A stretch of 64,000 bases of DNA, from the NCBI GenBank assembly GCA_963693305.1, contig OY855906.1, forward strand, positions 16,856,161 to 16,920,160, given 5' to 3'. Positions 54,801 to 64,000 of this stretch are shown piece by piece (the stretch's first letter is position 1; every line of letters begins with the position of its first letter). The notes below the pieces were generated by a model that saw only the letters and a program-made list of their open reading frames with translations, had not been told where the DNA came from and ran no database searches. The translations under genes were made by a program, and so were the position numbers. The stretch comes from Meandrina meandrites. Lineage: Eukaryota > Cnidaria > Anthozoa > Scleractinia > Meandrinidae.

Positions 54801-57302
54801 TATAGAATCAATCAATCAATAACTTTATTAATGTGTCGATACAGTCTAGCCGAGGATAAAAACCCTCTACTAATAGGGGACACATAAAATGAATAAAATA
54901 AATTATAAAAGTTAAAAACCTAAATTTGATATTTATAATAAAAAGAGACTAAAATTTAACTACCGGTACATTATTTACAATGATTCTAACAATTCTAAAA
55001 TAAGTTATTCGTAAGTAGATCATGTGCTACATAAAACACAGCTCTCGCATTCATGTTCAATTTTCTGTGAAAGGTTAATTAACGTGATCTGTCTTTTGAA
55101 AGATTGTAGAGATGGTAAGTTTTTTAAGTTAGTTGAGAGTCGATTCCACAGCATAGGTCCAATATATCTTAACGAGTGTTTTCCATAGGTGACAGTATTA
55201 AATCTGGGAATGTGGAAATCTGCGCCTCTAAGGTTGTAAGTGGAACTTTTCAATGAGAACAAATTTTTGACGTTTGGAGGGCACAAATCATGCTTCACTT
55301 TGAACATCAAACAAGCTATATCCTGTAGCCTTCTTTCGTACAGAGATTTTAAATTAGCTTTCTTTAGCAGTACCTTATATTTAGATTTGGTATCTCTGAA
55401 TACTGCACGCAAACCCCTCTCCTGGGTGCGTTCGAGTTTTCTCTTGTCACTTGCTCGGCAGAAATGCCAGTTAAGATGGCAATAGGTGAGATACGGAAGA
55501 ATTGCAGCCTTAAAAAGGTGTAGTTTCGCAACAGTGGGTACTAAGTTCTTGAGTCTCATTAATACACCTATCCTCTGGTTCGCTTTCTTGCTCGTGATAT
55601 TTATGTGCTCACTGAAATTAAGCTTGTTGTCAATAGTTACACCTAATAACTTAATACTGTCAGAAGCCAAAAGCATTGTATTATACTGCCATATTTTGTA
55701 TAAAACACTCTGGTTATTTGAGTACACTACATAAAATACCGACAATGTGGAACTCAAGTTAATTCAGTTTGCCCTTCTTTATTTTATTGTGTTTTGGCTT
55801 AATATCCATTGTGTTGATACAGTCAACTCTTGTTATGGCAGACAATGCTTGGGAAATCATTTAGTGCCCATAATAACGAGAGTCCAAAATAACAGAGTGA
55901 GAGGGAAAAAGTGCCATTAACATACTTTAAACACTGTTAGACTATCACAGGCTTATAAACAGTGGTGAAACTGCCAAGTAGTCATTGGGAATTGAGGATG
56001 AGGGTTTGATTTCTCATGAAGAGTCTGGAAGGAAAAGGCACAAGCTGAAGTGTAAAGGCAAAGTCTATTACATGGCTACTGAAGAGATTGATGCAAAAAT
56101 AAATATTTGAGAAGTCTTTTGAAGTCTGTTTTGACAAATAATGAGCAACAGACTGCAATTTTATCTGAGAAGTTCATGGTGTCTGCTTTATAGAAAGTGA
56201 AAACAATAAATAAAATTGTTATTTCGGTACCACAGAAGTGTCTGTAATTCCATAATAGTGTGAGTCTGTAATAGCAAGAGTCATTTCGAGTCAAACCTCT
56301 ATAGCTTTTACTGGGGATCTGGATTTTGTTCGTAATTACAGCAATTGTCTGTAATAGCAGGATGTCCACAAAGCAAGGGTTGACTGTAAAAGGTTCTAAT
56401 GGTTCTATAATCAGTCAGTGTGATTTGGATGCCAGTTTTTATGAAATAAGTTGGTGTAATTAAATATGATAATGTTGTGATTATGTTATGCTGTGATTTC
56501 TTTTTTGCAGAATCCTTTGGAAAAAGAACAAGGTTGCTGAAACTGAAGCCATCACTTTCTCCATATTTTACAACAATGCCCTGTACCTGTTTTTGATCCT
56601 GATAGCGTCATTTTATGTTCTGCGAACATTCAATCCAGCTGCGTATCCTTTACAGTATTTTTTTCCTCTTATATTGGAATGATGCGAGTGTGGTGTTATA
56701 ATGCTAAGAGTACTAGACTCTGGTTTCAAGCATGCCTGTGACCATTGTGTTGTGTTCGTGGGCAAGACACTTTATTCTCACAGCACCTCTCTCCACCCAG
56801 GTGTATTAATGGGTACCAGCGAATCGTCAGGACAACCTGAGAAAATGCTAGGGTGTCTCTTTAGATGGACTAGCATCAGTATCCAGTCAGATCGCTCCAT
56901 GGTTAGATCGCTCTTAGTTACATTGCTCCCAACCAATGTCAGATTGCTCCCAACCAAAAGTCTCTCTCTCCAAACTGAAGTGACTTTGCCCCATGTTCAG
57001 AAAAGTCATTACAGATCAATCATCCATGGGAGCCTCACTAGTCCTAGAGGCTTTATGCAACAGAAACCAGAACTAAGCACTGGTGCTCGCAAGCTACCAA
57101 CCCATTTCAGTTATACATAGCGTGAATTATTTTAATTTCTTTTTTTGCCCATTAGTCAATAAGCCAAGTTCTAAATTACACTAATGTTTCTTTCCACCTT
57201 GTTTTCATGGCAACTCCTTGACCATATTATAGAAACTACCTGCTTTCCACATCCCTGGCTGGAGGTGTTCTAGCTTTGCTGTCCACTGGGTCATCCTCTT
57301 GA
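51831..57302 (+). CDS. SSR3: Translocon-associated protein subunit gamma (TRAP-gamma), five exons
   Basis: Exons are 51831-51957, 52072-52198, 53883-53975, 56511-56642 and 57233-57302; all introns are GT-AG, and they join to 183 codons (182 residues; the human protein has 185). The protein starts [20 protein letters not shown], continues [69 protein letters not shown], and ends ALLSTGSSS. This follows vertebrate SSR3 block by block. Four hydrophobic segments are seen (about 28-48, 56-75, 133-155, 158-176). It is an ER membrane protein of the TRAP complex at the Sec61 translocon, aiding signal-sequence-dependent import. Introns 2 and 3 hold several MITEs and a LINE remnant. Confidence 0.96.
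52609..53403. mobile_element. pogo/Tigger-like MITE in SSR3 intron 2
   Basis: Starts CAGTCGACTCTCGATAACTC and ends with the inverse-type GAGTTATCGGGGTCGACTG followed by TA; the left TA is mutated to TG. Several GAGTTATCGAGGGTTC-like blocks repeat inside near the right end. CAGT...ACTG termini with a TA target are typical of Tc1/mariner-pogo elements. ~795 bp, non-coding. Confidence 0.8.
54189..54692. mobile_element. ~500-bp TIR element in SSR3 intron 3
   Basis: TCAGAAACCCATAAGGGTTG, continuing AAACGTGTAAC and later AAGTACCATATTTGG, at the left is inverted at the right (CCAAATATGGTACTTGG ... GTTACATGTTTCAACTC). The TIRs are ~95 bp with substitutions. No ORF. Confidence 0.8.
54806..55760 (-). 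mobile_element. 5'-truncated CR1/jockey-like LINE in SSR3 intron 3, antisense to the gene
   Basis: The minus-strand ORF 55020-55757 (245 codons) encodes the RT thumb and C-terminus: [67 protein letters not shown], and [20 protein letters not shown]. The RT catalytic core is absent. The 3' end (lower coordinates) carries a (TGAT)n microsatellite tail near 54806-54825. It is a different lineage from the L1/Tx1-like copy at 32.5 kb and not a close copy of the one at 11.4 kb. Confidence 0.85.
55820..56386. mobile_element. 567-bp TA-flanked pogo-like MITE in SSR3 intron 3
   Basis: CAGTCAACTCTTGTTATGGC starts the element and GCAAGGGTTGACTG ends it, with TA on both sides (55818-55819 and 56387-56388). 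Internal TAATAGC/GTAATAAC-type repeats lie near both ends. It has the same superfamily traits as 52609-53403 but a different sequence. Confidence 0.82.
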
Positions 57303-57350
57303 GAAGTGAAGGAAGCAAAATGGCTCAGATGTCTTCCATTTATTGATTTT

Positions 57351-57356
57351 AATAAA
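57351..57356 (+). promoter_or_regulatory. SSR3: Polyadenylation signal AATAAA of SSR3
   Basis: AATAAA lies 49 bases after the SSR3 stop codon; it is the first canonical signal downstream and implies a very short 3' UTR. Confidence 0.65.
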
Positions 57357-57359
57357 TGA

Positions 57360-59700
57360 CATTGTTAAAAGATTTACTGCTTGTTCCTTTTTTTGTTATT
57401 AACCGTTTTGTCATTGATCTTTTGATATCAATTTCAAAATGTTTTACGAACCTTACTGATTGCAATGTATTTCTCTAAAATGCGAGTTCTGACAATTTGT
57501 TGAAACATCAAGACATCCCTCATTATTGATGGTTTCTAAAAAATGTTTGCATTGTTCTGGTTGACAATATATTTCAATGAGAAATTTGTGAGATGAGAGG
57601 AGAAATTTATTATGTTGATCACTCAAGCTTGAAAAAATTTCACTCATCTTATTAACCATTAAATAAATGCAGTTTGCTAATTAAAAATAGATGCCTTGCC
57701 CTTGTTTTCTATGAGCGAATAGTCTACAAGTTGCAGCAGAGTTGGCCATTGCTCTGTAAAATGAGGGCGTTGTCTAGTTGTTTTGGTAGACCCCAAAGAA
57801 TAATAGGCCAAAACCCACAATTTTATGTACTTTTTAGCTAAAAAATCAAGAATAGTTTTCCCTTTCAAGAGCAGCATGTGTGTGTGATTGTGGGAGAACC
57901 AATCAAATTTGTGGATCTCCAATAAAACTTGCTGAGTGCCTACTGACTTTCATAACCAATGCCTAAGCATGGTGGAACCAATGCCATTGGTATACACAAA
58001 CAAACAAACAAACAAACAAACAAACACTTTTTTACAACTTCCCATAACCAGACACCTCTCCTAACCTATTTTGATCTCAATGGTGTCAGCTCATGGGAGG
58101 TTTGACTCTAACCACTCTGTGTGATTACAAGTTATGCAACAAGCCAATCAGAACTTCAAATTTGGGTCACTGGCATGCAATGCAGCACAGTGTTTCTTCA
58201 GTTGCAGAGTCTCTTATAAGAAGGAAGTAGTATAATTTTTGGTAGCTGGTATTCAGTTGCCATGATGGTCAACAAGTGGTTTGATTTTTTTGCCAAATCA
58301 GCAATGAAAAAAGCTTGCCTTTTTGAAATTAAAAATTTGTGTGGTAAATGTATCACGAAGTTCGGCATCCAGGATTCACATGAACATAGTAGTACTCAAT
58401 ACAGACAAATATGGATAAATTTCAGAGAAGGGGGTCTATAAGTTCATAGGAGGTGATAACAAAAGAAAGCTACAAATTACACAGCCAAAATGTTCCCTCA
58501 ATGTGTTGGTGGGGACCATATTGAATCCAGTGGTGATGCAGCCTTCCAGTCTAAGCTCCAAAATTTAGTTTATTCCAAACCTGCGCAGTTGTTAGTAGTA
58601 ATTTAATAGTCTGACCATAGCAACAGCCTAATTAACTGTATTTTTTCAGACAAAACCCCTTGTAAAAAACAACAGTAACCAATCTGTGCAGTTTCCCCAA
58701 ATTAGCTGAGGCACTGCACTATTAAAAAGAAAAAGTTGAAAAGTCTATCTCCATGTGTATGAAGTTTTGATGATAGAAGGGGGTACATGTCTTTTAGGCT
58801 TTTGACTTTTTTGCCAATAATTTAGGGAAATATTTTAAAACGTGGAAAACATAAGTGAGGTCAAGAAAAGAAGGAATCATGAGGAATAATGCAATGTTTT
58901 TTTCTTCCCAACTTAAAAGCAGCAAAAACATCAAATTTATTTAGAGGTGCATAAATTATGCATCTTTTATTTATTTCAGCTTGGGGGGAAAGCTAAAGGG
59001 AGTGGTATTTACTGCAAAGCAGGATTCTGTCAATCACATAAGCATTCAGCCAATCACAGAGAAGTAGGATATTATGGGCTATCTATTATTTCAGCATTTG
59101 GCCAACTCCTAGAATTGATGGTTGAGGAGAATTGATGATTTGATCAACTTTTTCCCAGGATTGAATGTTTCTTTTTTTCTTTTTCTCATGTGTTAAGTAA
59201 AAGACATAATACGTTATTATCATAATTCGTACTTCCTACCAAAGTTTTGTACTGGCGTTTTTACACTTTTCAAATTCTCATGTGAAAAAGCATGATTTTT
59301 CGGGCAAAGAGTAATTCAAGATCTCAGTGAAAAGGAAAACTCTTTTGTCACGTGAGGATTGGTGAAGAGAAAACAGCTATGACCAAGTCATCCCAAATAA
59401 ATTTCTTCCTAAAACATGTATTATATCTTAACGTTTAAAAACAAAATCATTCTTACTATTAATTGCTTATTTTACTAACACAAAACCTCAGATTTTGTTT
59501 AAAAACGCGCGGAAAAATGATCTGTACACAACGCACTTTTGATCGAGTTTTCATTTTCTCCCTAGTTGACTCACGTTCCTGCCGCCGACAAAGGCAGCTG
59601 CGCAAGTCGCGGACGCCATCTTTCCGAAACCGAGAATTTTTCCATTTTTTCGCTCCTTAATTTATTTCCTATTTCACTGGCTTACTTAGCTGTATTCTCT
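57360..59700. other. Intergenic between SSR3 and the CHD4-like gene
   Basis: An (ACAA)n microsatellite covers about 57995-58026. No exon or ORF is supportable. The CHD4-like promoter and 5' UTR must lie towards the right end; GACGCCATCTTTCC near 59607 is an inverted YY1-like element (inference). Confidence 0.5.
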
Positions 59701-59721
59701 GTCCAGATGTGACGACCAAAA

Positions 59722-62700
59722 ATGTCCTCGACTAACAGTAGAAAGAAAGAATTACAATCGTCCGCTGAAGGCTCAAACGGTATGTAGCGTAATTTCCGTG
59801 ATTTCCATGTGTCTTCAATATGATAGATAACCCATTTCGTGTGAATTTGTCATTTGTTCTGTTTGTTTCTCCGGCTGGATTTCAAAGCGTTTAGATGAAC
59901 AGGAACATCGTTTACTGCTTTTATTTTTGTGTGAAATGCTTTGAATGTGAGCGAGAAAATGCCATGTTTTTCCAACGTAATGTTTGTGTTTTGAGAATTG
60001 GCGCGTTCATCTCCTTTGACGTGTAGAGTGCATGACACATGCTTTGTTGCAGGATGGCCTCTTTATACCTCTTCGTTCATTACAATGGCAGTAATTTATC
60101 AACAAGATCGATTTTCATAAAATACAAGGATTTTAACCATGTTTTTTCCTTGCGGACAAATTTTCTTCCCCTTTTACGTCGTAAATTTAAAAGTTCGCGC
60201 TATCCGTAAATGCGGAGTCCTCGCCGAGCTTTGAAACCGTGTGGGATATGGGAAAGAATCGCAAAACTCACCGCGCAAAAAGTTGGATTTCCACTCAATG
60301 ATTCGTAAATTTATTGTGTCCTTTAGAGGTAAACAAGCGCAAATTGTCAGAGTGAGGAATATGTGAAGTTTTGTAGTAAATTTTTACAGGCTTTACGTGG
60401 TTTTTACTCCACTAAACCTTTTGTCGGCTTCCCCCGTTCTCTTTCCGTCCGATCCGGACGTAAATTCACATTGGTTTAATAGAATGCCATGTGGTTGTTG
60501 TTGTGGAAAGTGATTACTTTATGGTTATATACTATCAGTATGCAGAGAAGGTTTATAAAGTGACAGGATGGCTACCTTCAAGCTATTTTTTGTGGTCATA
60601 CATTGATACTGAAGACCATGCATGCAAAACGTAGATGACAGTCCATTTTAGCAATGTTTGTTCACTTGAAAAAAGACCTTTTTATACTATTCAATTTAAG
60701 GGCCATTCCATTTTATATCCGCACCCCCTGCCCTTGCCCCCATTGACAAGGTAAGTCAAGATTTTTCTCCCTAAGAAAGGAAGATCAAAGTACCAACATG
60801 ATGGACCCCCATCAGAAATAACCAGATTTTTCGTAACCCCCTCTGAAAAAAGGCAACTTTATCCCAACCCTTCAGAAATATTTGGAGGATCAAAGAATGT
60901 TGACTGAGGTACCCCATCACAAATGACTTTAGAAGCCAATTCAGAAATCTCATTTACAGGGGGGGGGGGGGGGGATGCGGATCTAAAATGGGAAGGCCCT
61001 AACCAGGGTGCTCTTCTGACTAAACAGTTAGCCTGAAAAGCACTTTGGTTGGGCTGTTTATGGCATGATAAATGCTAAACTAACTGATAAAAGATATAGA
61101 GTCGATGCTTTCATTATGCTGACAAAAAGCACTGGCTACTGCACTCTACTTTGATTCTTTCTAACAGTCGGGTATTTTAGTCAAACTAGCTTCCTACCAC
61201 AAATTTTATTAAAACCCCTGTGGAGTAGTATTTTGGGGTAATTATTTTTCTTTTTACTGAGTAATCCATTTTGTTAGTCCACTGGGGTAGTCCATGCACT
61301 GGGGGTGTCAGTGTTAAGTCCACATCTGTTTTCTGTTGTATCTGCTAGGGTCTGGCACATTTGTGATAAGCAAAAATTGAATCAAAACAAAAGAAAGAAA
61401 TTCAAAGACTTGGTGATGCTAGATAGATGAGCTTACCAGTAAACAGCATCCCTTTGAAAGCAAAAACAGTTCAATTGCAATAATGATATTTGCTAAAGCC
61501 TGCATTCCAGACCCCTTATCCCAGAATCCAACACATTCTTACATGTACCTGTGTGTATTGTGAATAGATGCTGATGTCGACAGACCACAAGCAAAGAAAA
61601 GGAAAACAGAGGATATTGGATCAACAAAGAGCACTCAAAATGGAAAGAAGCGCAAGAGGGAGGATGAAAATGAGGTGAGGAATTAATGCATGTGGCAGTT
61701 TGATTTGTAAGATCATTATTTTGGAAAAATTGAAGAGGAATATTACTGTAATGAGGGTTTGTGTGTTCTATTGTTACATGTACCAAGTTTCAGGGCTCCT
61801 AAGAAATGGGAAGTATACATAGGCTGATGTTAACTTGTTAGAAAGTTTGGGAGGATTTGAACTTTGTGCACCTGAATTGCAGGCTAGGTTTGATATGAAG
61901 TACCTTCAATTTCTCCCAAACTTTCTCAGTGAACTGTACATATGAAACGTAAATGGAGAGTCAACAAAATGTATGTAATGATGTCATTACCTAGTTGACA
62001 TATATTACATAATCAAAACCAATCAGCTCATTCATTATTAATTAACCGCGCGGCCATGGGCCGAGCGCAGTTCTTGCTCTGCACGGGATTTATTATTATT
62101 TTTCGTCGTTTTTTTTTTGTCGGTGACCAGACGCAAACCTCCACTCGGCCAAATCGTGATTAGAGCTTTGAAATCACGCAACCTGTGATGTTTATTCGCC
62201 AAAAGCTGTAGAAACATTAATGTACCGAAAATGTTGCGGATATTGTTTTCTTTATTGTGTATAAAGTATATTTTATTTGGTTTTATTGAAGCGTTGGATT
62301 CAAAGGGAATGTTGAATACACTGAAAAAGGTATTACGTCAGCCATGGAATGGGCTGATGTTGCAGGTTTCACTTTCGTTAGGTGACAAACAACATTGTGT
62401 TTCATTTGCATGTTTATGTCGGCAGAAGCGACGGTCATTAATTTAATTTGTTTCCTCTTCTGCGAGTATTTCTTGTGGGTTTAGGCAATCGAAGTGAATT
62501 CTTTGGCTATTTCCTTGAAGTGAGTTCAAATATTTGAAAGGAACTAAAATATTTGCTTAAGTAAACAATTGAGCGTGCCCGAACGTGCAGGGGTTACGTC
62601 ATTAGAAGGGAAAAACCCCCAAGCTAAAGATAGCCGGTGACAACGTAAACCTCGGATTGTGTGACTAACGTTACTACTTTGCTAGTCCTTTACTCATAAT

Positions 62701-63761
62701 GCAAACAGATTAAATTTAACCGTGACTTTTGAGAAAGAAAGCTGTTAATTAGCCAAAAATATAAGCGCGGTTTTAAGTTGCTATAGCAACTTCTTGTTAT
62801 AAAAAGAATCTTTTTTAATATGTGCAGTGCAAACTTTGCAACTTTCCTGCCTTTAGTATAAACTGTTGCAGCCTGAGCAGAGAGTTCCAGGAAAGTTTTT
62901 ACGGCAGGGTGTCAACAAGGAATTCCAATGGGTCAACCTGCCACTGCTCCCACCAAACCATTGGTGACCTTGTAGCCTGTTTTTTGACCCAAGATGCTCT
63001 CCCTCCTCTCTTGTCTTGAACATTGCCCAAGTCCATTTTATAATTTCAGGGGGGAATTGGGAATCAATTTTATCATTTATATCCTGGTTGTTCTGTTGTA
63101 TCCCAGTTCAGTTGATGAGCTGAATCAAATGGACCAAAAACAACCAGCAACAGTAGTCCTCATCTGCAAGACAATGTATTATAACTAAGTATTTTTATGA
63201 TTCATAATGTTGTCGCATTACTTTACAGGAGGATGTTAATGTCTTAGATGAAGAACAAGCTTCAAAGAAGTCAAATGCAGCCTCAGACAAAGACTCTCTC
63301 TCTGGAGACACAAATGCTGATGATAACAAGGATGTAAGGGAATTGTTTGTGATTATATAATATAGTTAAGCTCCTAAACTATAATTACCCTCTTTGACCT
63401 GCATACCTTCAGCTTCCTCAGTTTATGATGCAATTATTTTTTTAAGGATGAACCATCCAAGGCTGAGGCAGTAGCAAAGCACTTTGGTCTCAACAATGTT
63501 GAAGTGAATCTTTCAGAAGAGAATGAGCAAGGAATGACCTATCTGAAGTTCAACAAACTGGTACGACCCCTGATTGTTGAAGCCAATCCTGGAACTGCAC
63601 ACACCAAGGTCAATTCCCTTCTTGGAGCAATTTGGAGTGATTACAAGAGAAAGAAAGGCAAGGACGCTAGTTCTTCACCACATACACCAAGCCCTAAAGC
63701 AGCCAGCAAAGCTAAGAAGCAGAAAAACACCTCCAAGTCTACTAAGCCATCCAAACAACCT
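59722..63761 (+). CDS. CHD3/4/5 (Mi-2)-like chromatin remodeller, N-terminal exons (partial)
   Basis: Four coding exons are visible: 59722-59779, 61568-61674, 63229-63333 and 63447-63761 (donor GTAAGC after it). All junctions are GT-AG and the frame is kept, giving the first 195 residues. Residues 1-90 are a Lys/Glu/Ser-rich, nucleus-like tail (KKRKTEDIG, GKKRKREDENE). About 97-155 fit the CHDNT domain of Mi-2 proteins: VAKHFGLNNVEVNLSEEN, YLKFNKLVRPLIVEANPG, KVNSLLGAIWSDYKRKKG, matching the S-E-E-[D/N], F-x-x-x-[V/L]-R-P-L-I and L-G-A-x-W pattern. A Ser/Pro/Lys linker follows. Mi-2 ATPases are the remodelling engine of NuRD; PHD, chromodomain and helicase exons would lie beyond the window. 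Confidence 0.85.
60700..60999. mobile_element. ~300-bp MITE in CHD4-like intron 1, TAA target
   Basis: GGGCCATTCCATTTTATATC, then CGCACCCCC, is inverted as a G run, then ATGCGGATCTAAAATGGGAA and GGCCC. TAA lies on both sides (60697-60699, 61000-61002), as in PIF/Harbinger elements. It includes a run of about 14 G at 60961. Confidence 0.78.
62045..62800 (-). repeat. Longest copy of the 20-22-kb repeat unit, in CHD4-like intron 2
   Basis: The reverse complement starts AACAAGAAGTTGCTATAGCA and follows the 20.4-22.1-kb unit through to CAGCTTTTGGCGAA. It then continues another ~160 bases (CACAGGTTGCGTGATTTC, GGTCACCGACAAAAAAAAAA, GGCCGCGCGGTTAAT) absent from the three tandem copies, so this copy is the best view of the full element. 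Its far end matches 43902-43966. The ORF at 62231-62446 is not supported. Confidence 0.8.
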
Positions 63762-64000
63762 GTAAGCACATTACATGTTTTATACAGTGTCAGTGGAAAA
63801 ACTTTTTGCAACACTTATTATCATCAAGGGATTGTGCATGTAGCTTATTGTTTGTGTGAAAAATGTACAGCAGAAGTTTGTCTAAAGAAAAGTCTGGATT
63901 TTGTTGATTTCTACCAAACAAACCCTCGCTTTTATTTCTTATAAACCCTATATGAGAATGTCAGCTATTTTAATAAACCCTCTCTTTTACTTGGAACCCC

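Noticed and set aside
62231..63188. Short plus-strand ORFs in the CHD4-like intron
   Set aside because: 62231-62446 lies in the dispersed repeat; 62822-63188 frames lack domains and splice support in the CHD4 frame.

Overview
The window is eukaryotic, animal-type DNA. Genes are split by GT-AG introns, AT content is high, and the ground between genes is packed with transposons. The host genes (TRAP-gamma/SSR3, a CHD3/4/5-type Mi-2 N-terminus, a BTB-BACK-PHR protein, a STELLO-like DUF288 protein) and the mix of mobile elements (Helitron, ISL2EU-like, IS3EU-like, BEL/Pao, L1/Tx1-like and CR1/jockey-like LINEs, many MITEs) suggest a cnidarian, probably an anthozoan such as a stony coral. That placement is inference; nothing here fixes the species.

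Layout. 1-12 kb is gene-poor: a diverged direct duplication, a TTACATTTTGCG array, a foldback element with GGTCCATGG ends, a decayed BEL/Pao retrotransposon (minus strand), a minisatellite and a LINE remnant. At 13-14 kb is the last exon of a DUF288/STELLO-like gene. 14-25 kb is a field of non-autonomous elements with terminal inverted repeats (TIRs), foldbacks and a repeated ~0.6 kb unit. 25.4-40.0 kb is a nest of transposons. A fossil Helitron (minus strand) is split by a palindromic IS3EU-like element (6-bp target duplication GATCTC) and by an 8.2-kb ISL2EU-like element. The latter carries two convergent genes: a THAP/DDE transposase, itself broken by a 5'-truncated LINE with a 13-14-bp target duplication, and a SAP-SWIM-YqaJ nuclease. 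40.2-41.5 kb is a hAT transposase fossil broken by two further elements, one of which carries a HIRAN-like ORF. 41.7-50 kb has more TIR elements and a broken copy of the BTB gene.

The host-gene cluster starts at 50.3 kb: an intact single-exon BTB-BACK-PHR gene (minus strand), divergent from SSR3 (plus strand, five exons, complete) across ~206 bp, then the first four coding exons of a CHD4-like gene that runs off the right edge. Introns and spacers of this cluster contain several more TIR elements.

The most informative structures are the ISL2EU-like two-gene element, whose nuclease gene gains a SAP domain only when an intron is recognised, and a set of elements whose TIRs and subterminal octamers vary together (AATCGAAC in one, AATCGATG in two others). 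No CRISPR array, rRNA or convincing tRNA gene was seen.
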